DNA from: Flavobacterium sp. N2820
GTDB taxonomy: Bacteria; Bacteroidota; Bacteroidia; Flavobacteriales; Flavobacteriaceae
NCBI RefSeq assembly: GCF_025947285.1
Contig: NZ_CP110008.1
Location: 1,379,001-1,443,000 of the forward strand
DNA: 64,000 nt
Reading direction: 5' to 3'
A program made the position numbers and the translations under genes. Position 1 is the first letter of the stretch. Each line of letters starts with the position of its first letter. Below are positions 17,710 through 26,238 of this stretch, piece after piece. A model generated the notes under the pieces. That model saw nothing but the letters and a program-made list of their open reading frames with translations. It did not search any database and was not told the origin of the DNA.

Positions 17710-19011
17710 ATGAGAACCAAATCGTTAAAGAAAAATAAAATCAATGTAATTACGCTTGGATGTTCAAAAAACACTTACGATAGTGAGGTTTTAATGGGAC
17801 AACTAAAAGCCAACGGAAAAGATGTAGCACATGAACAAGAAGGCAATATCGTGGTAATTAACACTTGTGGTTTTATTGACAATGCAAAAGAAGAATCGGT
17901 GAATACGATTTTGGAATATGTAGATAAAAAAGAACAAGGCTTAGTAGATAAAGTATTTGTTACTGGATGTTTATCAGAAAGATACAGACCTGATTTAGAG
18001 AAAGAAATCCCGGATGTAGACCAATATTTTGGAACCACAGAATTACCTCTTTTACTAAAAGCTTTAGGTGCTGATTATAAGCACGAATTACTTGGTGAAC
18101 GTTTAACCACAACGCCAAAAAACTATGCTTACTTGAAAATTGCCGAAGGTTGTGATAGACCTTGTAGTTTTTGTGCAATTCCATTGATGCGTGGAAAACA
18201 CGTTTCGCAACCTATTGAAAAATTGGTAAGAGAAGCAGAAGGTTTGGCTAAAAATGGTGTAAAAGAATTAATTTTAATTGCACAAGATTTAACCTACTAC
18301 GGATTAGATTTATACAAAAAACGTAATCTTGCCGAATTGTTAGAAAACCTTGCAAAAGTGGAAGGCATTGAGTGGATTCGTTTGCATTATGCTTTTCCAA
18401 GTGGTTTCCCAATGGATGTTTTAGATTTGATGAAACGTGAACCAAAAATTTGTAATTATATTGATATTCCGTTGCAACACATTTCAGATGATATTTTAAA
18501 ATCGATGAAACGTGGTACTACGAAAGAAAAAACAACGAAATTATTGCAAGAATTTAGAGAACGTGTTCCTGGAATGGCAATTAGAACTACTTTAATTGTT
18601 GGATATCCTGGCGAAACACAACAAGATTTTGAAATTCTACGTGATTGGGTGCAAGAAATGAAATTTGAACGTTTGGGTTGTTTTACCTATTCGCATGAAG
18701 AAAACACAGGTGCTTTTGCATTAGTTGACGATGTGCCACAAGAAGTAAAACAAGCACGTGCCGCTGAAATTATGGATTTACAATCGCAAATATCATGGGA
18801 TTTGAATCAGGAAAAAATCGGACAAACATTCAAATGTGTTATTGACAGAAAAGAAGGTCAATATTTCATCGGAAGAACAGAATTTGATAGCCCAGATGTA
18901 GATAATGAAGTCTTGGTAGACGCTTCAAAATTTTATTTAAAAACAGGCGATTTCGTAAATTTAAAAGTAACAGACGCAACCGAATTTGATTTATACGCGG
19001 AGCCTGTTTAA
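17710..19011 (+). CDS. rimO: Ribosomal protein S12 methylthiotransferase RimO
   Basis: 433 residues from ATG 17710. The N-terminal UPF0004 domain carries the auxiliary [4Fe-4S] ligands Cys18 (LGCSKN), Cys53 (NTCGF) and Cys87 (TGCLSE). The radical SAM cluster motif is CDRPCSFC (148-155), and a C-terminal TRAM domain starts at ~370 ('IGQTFKCVIDRKEG'). RimO adds a methylthio group to the beta-carbon of the conserved Asp of S12. 'LGCSKN' and 'GCDRPCSFCAIP' distinguish RimO from MiaB. The stop codon is directly followed by a heptamer array. Confidence 0.95.
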   Translation: MRTKSLKKNKINVITLGCSKNTYDSEVLMGQLKANGKDVAHEQEGNIVVINTCGFIDNAKEESVNTILEYVDKKEQGLVDKVFVTGCLSERYRPDLEKEIPDVDQYFGTTELPLLLKALGADYKHELLGERLTTTPKNYAYLKIAEGCDRPCSFCAIPLMRGKHVSQPIEKLVREAEGLAKNGVKELILIAQDLTYYGLDLYKKRNLAELLENLAKVEGIEWIRLHYAFPSGFPMDVLDLMKREPKICNYIDIPLQHISDDILKSMKRGTTKEKTTKLLQEFRERVPGMAIRTTLIVGYPGETQQDFEILRDWVQEMKFERLGCFTYSHEENTGAFALVDDVPQEVKQARAAEIMDLQSQISWDLNQEKIGQTFKCVIDRKEGQYFIGRTEFDSPDVDNEVLVDASKFYLKTGDFVNLKVTDATEFDLYAEPV

Positions 19012-19035
19012 TCAGTGTTCAGTGTTCAGTGTTCA
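19012..19035. repeat. Heptamer array (TCAGTGT)3 directly after the rimO stop
   Basis: Three perfect tandem copies of TCAGTGT (19012-19018, 19019-19025, 19026-19032) plus TCA. In another phase the minus-strand unit is AACACTG, the same heptamer found inside coding regions at 45421 and 48793. Confidence 0.9.
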
Positions 19036-19045
19036 AAATTATATC

Positions 19046-19081
19046 AAAATCCTTGCAATTTTAATGTAAGGATTTTTTTTT
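19046..19081 (+). terminator. Terminator after rimO
   Basis: AAATCCTTGCA (19047-19057) pairs with TGTAAGGATTT (19065-19075), one G-T, followed by T8. Confidence 0.85.
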
Positions 19082-19084
19082 GAA

Positions 19085-19098
19085 ATGACATTTGTCAT
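19085..19098. promoter_or_regulatory. Crp/Fnr-like dyad ATGACA-TT-TGTCAT
   Basis: Perfect inverted repeat centred at 19091.5, 36.5 bp from the 3' end of the TAACTTTG box of the next gene. A second perfect palindrome, ATCAAATTTGAT, abuts it at 19099-19110. Confidence 0.55.
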
Positions 19099-19120
19099 AT
19101 CAAATTTGATTTTTTGATAG

Positions 19121-19128
19121 TAACTTTG
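19121..19128 (+). promoter_or_regulatory. TAACTTTG -7 box of the YdcH-like gene
   Basis: Exact TAnnTTTG, 26 bp before ATG 19155. There is no TTG at the -33 position, which would fit an activator-dependent promoter. Confidence 0.6.
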
Positions 19129-19154
19129 AGTATACTAATAAAAAACCTAATATT

Positions 19155-19391
19155 ATGATAACGAAACATCCAATTTATCAAGACTTTCCTGAATATGCAG
19201 ACAAGATTAAAAACTTGTATCATCACAATGATGAATTTCAAGTTTTGTTACATTCGTATACTGAATTAGATACTAAAATCTACAAAATCGAAACCGATGA
19301 AGAATTAGCAATGGATGACGAATTAAGCCATTTGAGAAAAGATAGAGTTTTTTTGAAAGATGAAATTTATAATTTTTTAAAAGCCAATTAG
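19155..19391 (+). CDS. YdcH-like small protein (DUF465)
   Basis: 78 residues, a predicted antiparallel helical hairpin rich in Asp/Glu/Lys/Tyr: 'MITKHPIYQDFPEYADKI', 'FQVLLHSYTELDTKIYKIE', 'LSHLRKDRVFLKDEIYNFL'. This matches the DUF465/YdcH family (usual length 70-80), whose role is unknown. It is a single-gene unit ending at a bidirectional terminator, convergent with the sulfur-oxidation gene at 19446. Both genes carry the same dyad at the same promoter position, which suggests a shared regulator. Confidence 0.75.
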   Translation: MITKHPIYQDFPEYADKIKNLYHHNDEFQVLLHSYTELDTKIYKIETDEELAMDDELSHLRKDRVFLKDEIYNFLKAN

Positions 19392-19411
19392 CAACAACAA
19401 CCTAAACCAAC

Positions 19412-19440
19412 AAAAAGCCGCTCTTTAAAGCGGCTTTTCT
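19412..19440. terminator. Bidirectional terminator
   Basis: AAAAGCCGCT (19413-19422) and AGCGGCTTTT (19429-19438) with a 6-nt loop between convergent genes; A-run and T-run on both sides. Confidence 0.9.
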
Positions 19441-19445
19441 TTTAA

Positions 19446-20864
19446 TTATAACAATGTTGAAGGACAAACATATGCCGTTTTAGGTAACTTCGTAATTTTT
19501 GCAATTTCGATAAAACCTCCAGAAACATCTACAAAATTATCAAATCCACTATGTTTTAGAATGGAAGCTGCAATCATACTTCGATAACCTCCAGCACAAT
19601 AAACTACAAATGGTTTTTCTTTTGGAAATACAGCAATATTTGCAAATAATTGGTTTAAAGGTATGTTTTCAGAATCCACAAGATGTTCGGCATCAAATTC
19701 GCTTTTTTTGCGTACATCAAACAAGGGTAAATCTTCCGTTTCAAGTATTTGTTCTAATTCTTCTGCTGTAATTCTTTTTAAAGAATGTATAGGTTTTTCA
19801 GCGTTTTTCCAACTGATAAATCCGCCTTCTAAATACCCAATTGTACCGTCATAACCTACTCGCGATAAGCGAATCATACATTCTTCTTCTCTACCAAAAT
19901 CGGTAACTAAAAGGATTTTTTGATTTATATCGGAAATCATTTCTCCAACCCAACTTGCAAAACTTCCATCAATGCCAATGTTAATACTGTTTGGAATAAA
20001 TGCCTTAGCAAAATCATTGGCATTTCTTGTATCTAAAATTAATGCTCGAGTTTGTTTGGCTACCATCTCAAACTGATCGGCTGTCAATGGATGCTTGGCT
20101 TTTTCTAACACAACATCTAACGATTGATAGCCTTTTAAATTCATGATGACATTTTTAGGAAAATAACCTGGTGGCGTTGTTAATCCAGTTAGTAATTCAT
20201 CTACAAATTCATCTTCGGTCATATCTGGTCGTAACGCATAATTGGTACGCTTTTGATTTCCTAAAGTATCTGTAGTTTCCTTACTCATATTTTTACCGCA
20301 GGCACTTCCAGCACCATGGTTTGGATAAACAATCAAATCATCATTTAAAGGCATAATTTTTTCACGAAGCGAATGATACAAATGTCTCGCTAATTTATCT
20401 TGTGTTAATTCTGCAATAACGTGTTGTGCTAAATCTGGACGTCCTACATCGCCAATAAACAAAGTATCACCAGTGATAATTCCGTGTTCCTTACCGTTTT
20501 CGTCAATAAGTAAATAAGTCGTACTTTCCATCGTATGACCTGGTGTGTGAATTACTTTAATTTTGTAATTTCCTAACTCAAAAACTTGTCCATCGATAGC
20601 AACTGTAGCTTCATAATTTGGTTTTGCAGTAGGTCCAAAAACAATTTCTGCTCCAGTTTTTGCTTTTAAATCTAAATGACCACTAACAAAATCAGCATGA
20701 AAATGGGTTTCAAAAACATATTTTATTTTTGCATTGTCTTTTTTTGCTCTATCAATATAAGGTTGTACTTCTCTAAGCGGATCAAAAATAGCGGCTTCGC
20801 CATTATTTTCAACATAGTATGCTGCATGAGCAATGCATCCCGTATAAATTTGTTCTATTTTCAT
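19446..20864 (-). CDS. CstB-like persulfide dioxygenase-rhodanese fusion
   Basis: 472 residues in three domains. The N-terminal metallo-beta-lactamase domain (~1-250) has the metal motif HFHADFVSGH (54-63), 'HTPGHTMES' and 'GDTLFIGDVGRPDL'. A middle rhodanese-like domain (~265-360) lacks the active Cys loop ('DFGREEECMIRLS'), and a C-terminal rhodanese (~370-465) has the active Cys in YCAGGYRS. This is the dioxygenase / pseudo-rhodanese / rhodanese layout of CstB, which converts persulfides to thiosulfate in sulfide detoxification. Activity is inferred from architecture. The promoter (TTTG-N19-TAATTTAG) carries a dyad directly upstream. Confidence 0.88.
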   Translation of the reverse strand: MKIEQIYTGCIAHAAYYVENNGEAAIFDPLREVQPYIDRAKKDNAKIKYVFETHFHADFVSGHLDLKAKTGAEIVFGPTAKPNYEATVAIDGQVFELGNYKIKVIHTPGHTMESTTYLLIDENGKEHGIITGDTLFIGDVGRPDLAQHVIAELTQDKLARHLYHSLREKIMPLNDDLIVYPNHGAGSACGKNMSKETTDTLGNQKRTNYALRPDMTEDEFVDELLTGLTTPPGYFPKNVIMNLKGYQSLDVVLEKAKHPLTADQFEMVAKQTRALILDTRNANDFAKAFIPNSINIGIDGSFASWVGEMISDINQKILLVTDFGREEECMIRLSRVGYDGTIGYLEGGFISWKNAEKPIHSLKRITAEELEQILETEDLPLFDVRKKSEFDAEHLVDSENIPLNQLFANIAVFPKEKPFVVYCAGGYRSMIAASILKHSGFDNFVDVSGGFIEIAKITKLPKTAYVCPSTLL

Positions 20865-20884
20865 GACATAATTATTTTAAGGTA

Positions 20885-20912
20885 CTAAATTAACACCAAC
20901 GTTTAATTGGTC
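20885..20912 (-). promoter_or_regulatory. Promoter of the CstB-like gene
   Basis: Minus strand TTTG, 19-bp spacer, TAATTTAG (20892-20885; one mismatch to TAnnTTTG). Confidence 0.5.
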
Positions 20913-20914
20913 AA

Positions 20915-20928
20915 ATGATAAATATCAT
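20915..20928. promoter_or_regulatory. Crp/Fnr-like dyad ATGATA-AA-TATCAT
   Basis: Perfect inverted repeat centred at 20921.5, overlapping the upstream edge of the -33 element and 36.5 bp from the 3' end of the -7 box: the same spacing as the dyad before 19155. Confidence 0.6.
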
Positions 20929-20938
20929 ATAAGAATAG

Positions 20939-20967
20939 TTGTAATTTTAAAAAAAATAATATCTTTA
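20939..20967 (+). promoter_or_regulatory. Promoter of the RDD gene
   Basis: TTG (20939-20941), 18-bp spacer, TATCTTTA (20960-20967; last base differs from consensus), 16 bp before ATG 20984. Confidence 0.45.
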
Positions 20968-20983
20968 TTTAAACTTTAAAAAA

Positions 20984-21367
20984 ATGTACCCAAATCTTAT
21001 TGATAGAACAAAAGCGCTACTAATAGACGGTGTTATACTTATCGTATTAATAATTATTACAAGTGATATTCTTACCCATTTTGTAAATATTCCAGATCAT
21101 TTAAAAATTGGATTATTTATTGTATACTTTTTACTGTATGAACCTATACTATTATGTACCAAAGGAGCTACAATAGGACATCATTATGCAGGCATTAAAG
21201 TAAAAAAATACAGCAACACCGATGCAAATATTTCTTTTTTTTCGGGAATTATTAGATTTACGCTTAAAGGGCTTTTAGGATGGATTTCGTTTATTTCTTT
21301 TTTTGCTTCAAACAATAAAAGAGCCATTCATGATTTCGCATCAAGTTCTATTGTACTTTATAAATAA
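20984..21367 (+). CDS. RDD family membrane protein
   Basis: 127 residues with three hydrophobic segments (~13-30, 41-57, 83-106). The 'LIDRTKALLIDG' N-terminus is a variant of the Arg-Asp-Asp signature, and 'GATIGHHYAGIKV' plus the C-terminal 'NKRAIHDFASSSIVLY' are typical RDD features. RDD proteins are small inner-membrane proteins, some linked to Na+/H+ exchange; a function cannot be assigned here. Divergent from the CstB-like gene and 10 bp upstream of another membrane protein gene, with which it probably forms an operon. Confidence 0.8.
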   Translation: MYPNLIDRTKALLIDGVILIVLIIITSDILTHFVNIPDHLKIGLFIVYFLLYEPILLCTKGATIGHHYAGIKVKKYSNTDANISFFSGIIRFTLKGLLGWISFISFFASNNKRAIHDFASSSIVLYK

Positions 21368-21377
21368 TTAAATTAAA

Positions 21378-21911
21378 ATGAATAACTTTTTAAGAAAAAT
21401 TAATCTCATAGAAGATGTCCAGTTTGAACTCCAAACTTCAAAAACAGATTTCATTCGAAAATTTAAACAAAATGTAGAAAATTCAGATTTAGGATTTAAT
21501 TTTTTTGAAGGATTTGAAGCTTTTTCATCCAATAAGCAAGAATACAAAGGGTATATCAACGATAGAAAATTTGAAATCCAAAAAAGAAGAAAATTATTTG
21601 AACCTAATCAGACATTTGCAATAGCCCGCGGGACTTTTAATGAAATGAACGATAAATTAAACTTCAAAATTGAAATCAATGCATTTAGAAAAATAATGTT
21701 TTTATTTCTTGGTTTTATATTGGTTTTTTATGCCGGATTTCTGAGTTTTTTTATTTTCGGAGATGCAGAAACACCTTTTTTTATTCTTCCGTTTTTATTA
21801 GTTCATTCCCTATTGATGATAGGAATTCCTTATTTTCTTATGAGAAGAAGTGTAAAAAAAATGCAATATGATTTAGAAAGAGATTTTCATTATTGGTTGG
21901 TTAGACCCTAA
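21378..21911 (+). CDS. Hypothetical membrane protein
   Basis: 177 residues. The N-terminal ~105 residues are soluble and Phe/Lys-rich ('VQFELQTSKTDFIRKFKQNV', 'GYINDRKFEIQKRRKLF'); two membrane helices follow at ~112-131 and 140-157, then a short basic tail. I do not recognise the family. It probably shares a transcript with the RDD gene. It converges with the NlpC/P60 gene, only 3 bp separating the stop codons and no terminator visible between them, so antisense overlap of the transcripts is likely. Confidence 0.7.
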   Translation: MNNFLRKINLIEDVQFELQTSKTDFIRKFKQNVENSDLGFNFFEGFEAFSSNKQEYKGYINDRKFEIQKRRKLFEPNQTFAIARGTFNEMNDKLNFKIEINAFRKIMFLFLGFILVFYAGFLSFFIFGDAETPFFILPFLLVHSLLMIGIPYFLMRRSVKKMQYDLERDFHYWLVRP

Positions 21912-21914
21912 AAG

Positions 21915-23039
21915 CTATTCTGTTAAAACTCTGTTTATTTGAACAAATCTTTTTGAATAATACGGTTCTTTAGTAGATGAAATAATTACACCCGCTTGTA
22001 CTGAAGAATGAATAAATTTAATTTCATCTTCTAAAACTTCAGTAATCATTCCTACGTGGTTGATGTAACCTCTACCGTTAGTGGTAAAAAAAATCAAATC
22101 GCCTTTTTGTGCTTGATTTCTATCTACTTTAACACCTGCACCAACCGCCATAGAACCCGAAGAACGAGGCAAAGTCATATCGATTTGTTTGTAGGTAGCA
22201 AACATCAAACCAGAGCAATCAAATCCAGCACTAGTTGTACCTCCACCGCGATAACGTGTTCCAATATGCTCCGAAGCCTTAGCTATTAAAAACTCGGCTT
22301 TCGACATATTATCTAAAGAAAGTGGTTTTACTTCACTAATAATTTCAGTTTTTGGTTGTATTTTGTCTAATTCAGCCGTTCCAAGTTTGATAATTAATTG
22401 ATATCCTACAGGAAGATTTTCAACCACTTCCTCATTTAGTTCTTTTAAATCACTTAATTTAATTTTATATTTTTTAGCAATTTTGAATAAGGTTTCCCCT
22501 TTTTGAACCGTGTGAATTTTATTTCCTAACTCGTCTTCGCATTCTTCTGGATTGGCACTATTTTTTGAATCCGTTTGTATAACAACTATTTGAGATTCTT
22601 CATTTGCAATTTCAACTTCAATTTCAGATGCTTTAACGATTATTTTATCCCCAATTTGTATAGATTCAGGTTTTATATTTGGGTTAAGTTCTTTTATTTT
22701 TTCTAATGAAATACCATATTTTTTTGCAATTTTATACAATGATTCTCCTGATTCAACTAGATGAATTTGCGATGGTTGATCATTTTTGGGCCTATTTTTT
22801 TTCTTTTTATTTTCAGCTTTATAATTCTTGTTTGGAATGAGTAAAACTGTTTTCAACTGCAATAAAGTCCCTTTTGCTTTGGGATTTAATTTATAAATGT
22901 CAGATTCTGTAACTTTATATTTTTTAGCAATAGAATAAAATGATTCCCCTTCAACTACGGTATGTTTAATCGTTTTTTGCGAAAAAACTGCACTCGTAAA
23001 ACATAAAAAAATAACTGTAAAAATAATTAGAAATCTCAT
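21915..23039 (-). CDS. LysM and NlpC/P60 domain peptidoglycan hydrolase
   Basis: 374 residues. Signal peptide ~1-20 (cleavage VFS|QK), three LysM domains ('HTVVEGESFYSIAKKYKV' ~26-70; 'HLVESGESLYKIAKKYGI' ~92-137; 'HTVQKGETLFKIAKKYKI' ~172-217) joined by charged linkers, and a C-terminal NlpC/P60 domain (~245-374). The catalytic Cys is in FDCSGL, the His in INHVGM. Such enzymes bind glycan strands through LysM and cut peptide crosslinks (typically gamma-D-Glu-diaminopimelate) in the periplasm. It stands alone between convergent neighbours. Confidence 0.92.
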   Translation of the reverse strand: MRFLIIFTVIFLCFTSAVFSQKTIKHTVVEGESFYSIAKKYKVTESDIYKLNPKAKGTLLQLKTVLLIPNKNYKAENKKKKNRPKNDQPSQIHLVESGESLYKIAKKYGISLEKIKELNPNIKPESIQIGDKIIVKASEIEVEIANEESQIVVIQTDSKNSANPEECEDELGNKIHTVQKGETLFKIAKKYKIKLSDLKELNEEVVENLPVGYQLIIKLGTAELDKIQPKTEIISEVKPLSLDNMSKAEFLIAKASEHIGTRYRGGGTTSAGFDCSGLMFATYKQIDMTLPRSSGSMAVGAGVKVDRNQAQKGDLIFFTTNGRGYINHVGMITEVLEDEIKFIHSSVQAGVIISSTKEPYYSKRFVQINRVLTE

Positions 23040-23085
23040 AGATAATAATTTTAGATGGAAGGGAGTAAAATTTGCGTTTGCAAGA

Positions 23086-23117
23086 TAAAAAAAACTCCCA
23101 TTTTAACGGGAGTTTTA
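23086..23117 (-). terminator. Terminator of the acyl-CoA carboxylase operon
   Basis: Perfect 9-bp stem AAAACTCCC / GGGAGTTTT (23091-23099 / 23108-23116); the T-tract on the minus strand is the A-run at 23087-23094. Confidence 0.9.
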
Positions 23118-23130
23118 ACATTATTTTATT

Positions 23131-24672
23131 TTACAACGGAATATTTCCATGTTTTCGTTTTGGTGTATCAACTACTTTATTTTCTAACATACTGAATGCT
23201 TTAAGTAGCTTTCTTCGAGTATCACGGGGCAAAATTACCTCATCAATAAAACCTCTTTGCGCAGCGGTGTATGGATTTGCAAACAACTCAGCATATTCAG
23301 CTTCTTTTTCTAACAATTTGGCCGCTGGGTCAGCAGCTTCGCTAATTTCTTTTTTGAAAATAATTTCAGAAGCTCCTTTAGCACCCATTACAGCAATTTC
23401 TGCACTTGGCCAAGCAAAATTCATATCAGCACCAATGTGTTTAGAATTCATTACATCATATGCACCACCATAAGCTTTTCGTGTAATTACGGTAACTCTT
23501 GGAACTGTTGCTTCACTAAATGCGTACAATAATTTAGCTCCGTGCGTAATAATTCCGTTCCATTCTTGATCTGTTCCTGGCAAAAACCCTGGTACATCTT
23601 CTAACACCAATAACGGAATATTAAAACAATCGCAAAAACGAACAAATCGAGCCGCTTTTATAGAAGATTTTACATCTAAACAACCTGCTAAATATTTTGG
23701 ATTATTAGCTACAATTCCGATGCTTCTTCCTCCTAATCTTGCAAAACCTACGATGATATTTTCGGCAAAATCTGCATGAATTTCAAAAAACGAATCTTCA
23801 TCGATAACATTGCTAATAACATCATGCATATCATAAGGTTTATTTGCATTATCAGGAACAATTAGATCTAATTTTTCGCGTACTTCATTTCCTAAAACAT
23901 AAGGCACTTTTGGTGTTGTTTCTCTATTATTTTGAGGCACATAGCTCAACAATTTTTTAATATCTTCTAAACATTCTATCCCGTTTGGAGAAGTAATATG
24001 AGCTACACCAGATTTTGTAGAATGTGTGCTCGCTCCACCTAATTCTTCTGAAGTAACTTCTTCATTTGTAACTGTTTTTACTACATTTGGTCCCGTTACA
24101 AACATATAGCTATTCCCTTCAACCATCATGGTAAAGTCGGTCATTGCTGGCGAATAAACGGCTCCTCCTGCACAAGGTCCAAGTATCGCAGAAATTTGAG
24201 GAATAACTCCTGAAGATTGTACATTTCTATAAAAAATATCGGCATAACCTCCTAATGAACGAACCCCTTCTTGAATTCTTGCGCCACCAGAATCGTTTAA
24301 CCCAATCATAGGTGCTCCACTTTTCAAGGCCATGTCCATAACTTTACATATTTTCTCGGCATGTGTTTCTGATAATGAGCCTCCAAAAACTGTAAAATCT
24401 TGAGCGAAAACATAAACAATTCTACCATTGATTGTTCCGTACCCAGTTACAACTCCATCACCATAATAAATTTCTTTTTCCATCCCAAAATCTGTTGTAC
24501 GATGGGTTACCAACATTCCAATTTCTTCAAAGGAACCTTCGTCTAAAAGGTATTCTACTCGCTCACGAGCTGTTAATTTCTTTTTAGCATGATGTGAAGC
24601 TATTCGTTTTTCACCTCCACCTAATTTGGCCAAGGCTATTTTATCGTTTAAAATTTTTATTTTGTCTTCCAT
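23131..24672 (-). CDS. Acyl-CoA carboxylase carboxyltransferase subunit (propionyl-CoA carboxylase beta type)
   Basis: 513 residues, full length. N-terminal crotonase-like half with '[18 protein letters not shown]', '[14 protein letters not shown]' and '[14 protein letters not shown]'; C-terminal half with '[42 protein letters not shown]' and '[13 protein letters not shown]', then '[15 protein letters not shown]'. This is the biotin-dependent carboxyltransferase that moves CO2 from carboxybiotin to propionyl-CoA (or another short acyl-CoA). The Asp in the 'AVMGAKGA' region usually set for propionyl specificity was not resolved. Last gene of the operon with the biotin carboxylase and carrier genes. 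Confidence 0.93.
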   Translation of the reverse strand: MEDKIKILNDKIALAKLGGGEKRIASHHAKKKLTARERVEYLLDEGSFEEIGMLVTHRTTDFGMEKEIYYGDGVVTGYGTINGRIVYVFAQDFTVFGGSLSETHAEKICKVMDMALKSGAPMIGLNDSGGARIQEGVRSLGGYADIFYRNVQSSGVIPQISAILGPCAGGAVYSPAMTDFTMMVEGNSYMFVTGPNVVKTVTNEEVTSEELGGASTHSTKSGVAHITSPNGIECLEDIKKLLSYVPQNNRETTPKVPYVLGNEVREKLDLIVPDNANKPYDMHDVISNVIDEDSFFEIHADFAENIIVGFARLGGRSIGIVANNPKYLAGCLDVKSSIKAARFVRFCDCFNIPLLVLEDVPGFLPGTDQEWNGIITHGAKLLYAFSEATVPRVTVITRKAYGGAYDVMNSKHIGADMNFAWPSAEIAVMGAKGASEIIFKKEISEAADPAAKLLEKEAEYAELFANPYTAAQRGFIDEVILPRDTRRKLLKAFSMLENKVVDTPKRKHGNIPL

Positions 24673-24684
24673 TTTTTTGAGATT

Positions 24685-24769
24685 AAAGAAAAAAGAGAAT
24701 AGAAAAAAGACGTTATCAGATACCCAATCTATTTTCTATCATCTATGTTCTATGTTCTTTATTCTATAT
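24685..24769. repeat. Inverted heptamer array between carboxylase genes
   Basis: Left half: four purine-rich 7-mers (AAAGAAA, AAAGAGA, ATAGAAA, AAAGACG; 24685-24712). Right half: six contiguous 7-mers TCTATTT, TCTATCA, TCTATGT, TCTATGT, TCTTTAT, TCTATAT (24728-24769). The right unit is roughly the reverse complement of the left one. Confidence 0.8.
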
Positions 24770-24774
24770 TTTTT

Positions 24775-26226
24775 TTATACAATAGGTAATCTTAAAATTT
24801 GTTTATCAGCAATATATTGTTTTAAAGCAACCATAGCTGCAATTTCTGCTTCAGTATCTAATTTTGATTTTAGTTTTTCGGCATCGTAATAGGCTTTTAC
24901 AAATCCGGTATCAAAATCTCCTGAACGAAATGCTTCATGCTCCATAACAAATTTTCCAAAGGGCAAAGTAGTATGAACGCCTTCTACATGATAATTATCG
25001 ATGGCTTTAATCATCAATTCAATCGATTCTTCTCTCGTTTTTCCGTATGTAATTAATTTCGAAAGCATTGGATCATAATAAATTGGCACATCCATACCTT
25101 CTTCAATTCCGTTATCAACACGAATTCCTTCTCCTTCTGGTAATTTGTAAGTACTTAAAAATCCAACATTTGGTAAGAAATCATTCATTGGGTCTTCCGC
25201 ATATACACGAAGCTCCATAGCATGACCCTTGATTTGTAAATCCTCTTGTTGTATTGGTAATTTTTCACCACGCGCCACACGAATTTGCAATTCTACTAAA
25301 TCCAATCCCGATATTAATTCAGAAACTGGGTGTTCTACTTGTAAACGTGTGTTCATTTCTAAAAAATAGAAATTATGATCGGCATCCATCAAAAACTCCA
25401 CAGTTCCAGCACCTAAATAATCACATGCTTTGGCCACTTTCACAGCAGCCTCACCCATTTCTTTACGTTTTTCGGGAGTTAAAATTGCTGATGGCGCCTC
25501 TTCTACTACTTTTTGGTGTCTGCGTTGAATACTGCATTCTCTTTCAAAAACATATACAATATTTCCATGACTATCTGCCATAATTTGAATTTCAATATGA
25601 CGAGGTTTAGTCACATATTTTTCTATAAAAACAGAGCCGTCACCAAAAGCATTTGTTGCCTCAGAAATGGCTCTATCCATTTGAGAAACAAAATCTTCTT
25701 CTTTTTCTACAACACGCATTCCTTTTCCACCACCTCCAGCAGAAGCTTTGATTAGAATTGGAAAACCAATCTGAGTAGCAATTTTCTTGGCTGCATCAAT
25801 ATCTGTAATAGCCTCTTCTGTACCAGGTACCATTGGAATATTATACTGTTTAACAGCCTCTTTTGCTGCTAACTTACTACCCATCATTTCAATTGCCTTT
25901 GATTTTGGACCAATAAAAATGATATTATTTTTTTCACATGCTTGCGCAAAAGAAGAATTTTCACTTAGAAATCCATATCCAGGATGAACGGCATCAACGT
26001 TTAATTCTTTACAAACTTCTATGATTTTGTCACCTCGTAAATACGATTGATTTGAGGCTGCTTCACCTATTAAAACTGCTTCGTCAGCATATTTAACGTG
26101 AAGTGCATTTCTATCGGCTGTTGAATATACTGCAACCGTTTTGATTCCCATTTTTTTTGCCGTTTTCATTACCCTTATGGCAATTTCTCCACGATTAGCA
26201 ACTAATATTTTCTTAATTTCTTTCAT
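24775..26226 (-). CDS. Biotin carboxylase subunit of acyl-CoA carboxylase
   Basis: 483 residues from ATG 26226 (MKEIKKILVANRGEIA); a further-upstream TTG at 26244 adds only six residues of no family match. It has an ATP-grasp fold: N-terminal 'LVANRGEIAIRVMKTAKKMG', glycine-rich ATP loop 'KASAGGGGKGMRVV', 'ECSIQRRHQKVVEEAPS', and 'FLEMNTRLQVEHPVSE' with the catalytic Glu/Arg. It carboxylates the biotin of the carrier protein with ATP and bicarbonate. Being linked to a PccB-like subunit and not to accD/accA suggests propionyl-CoA rather than acetyl-CoA carboxylase. Spacer sequences on both sides are heptamer arrays. Confidence 0.93.
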   Translation of the reverse strand: MKEIKKILVANRGEIAIRVMKTAKKMGIKTVAVYSTADRNALHVKYADEAVLIGEAASNQSYLRGDKIIEVCKELNVDAVHPGYGFLSENSSFAQACEKNNIIFIGPKSKAIEMMGSKLAAKEAVKQYNIPMVPGTEEAITDIDAAKKIATQIGFPILIKASAGGGGKGMRVVEKEEDFVSQMDRAISEATNAFGDGSVFIEKYVTKPRHIEIQIMADSHGNIVYVFERECSIQRRHQKVVEEAPSAILTPEKRKEMGEAAVKVAKACDYLGAGTVEFLMDADHNFYFLEMNTRLQVEHPVSELISGLDLVELQIRVARGEKLPIQQEDLQIKGHAMELRVYAEDPMNDFLPNVGFLSTYKLPEGEGIRVDNGIEEGMDVPIYYDPMLSKLITYGKTREESIELMIKAIDNYHVEGVHTTLPFGKFVMEHEAFRSGDFDTGFVKAYYDAEKLKSKLDTEAEIAAMVALKQYIADKQILRLPIV

Positions 26227-26238
26227 CTTGATTTTTTG

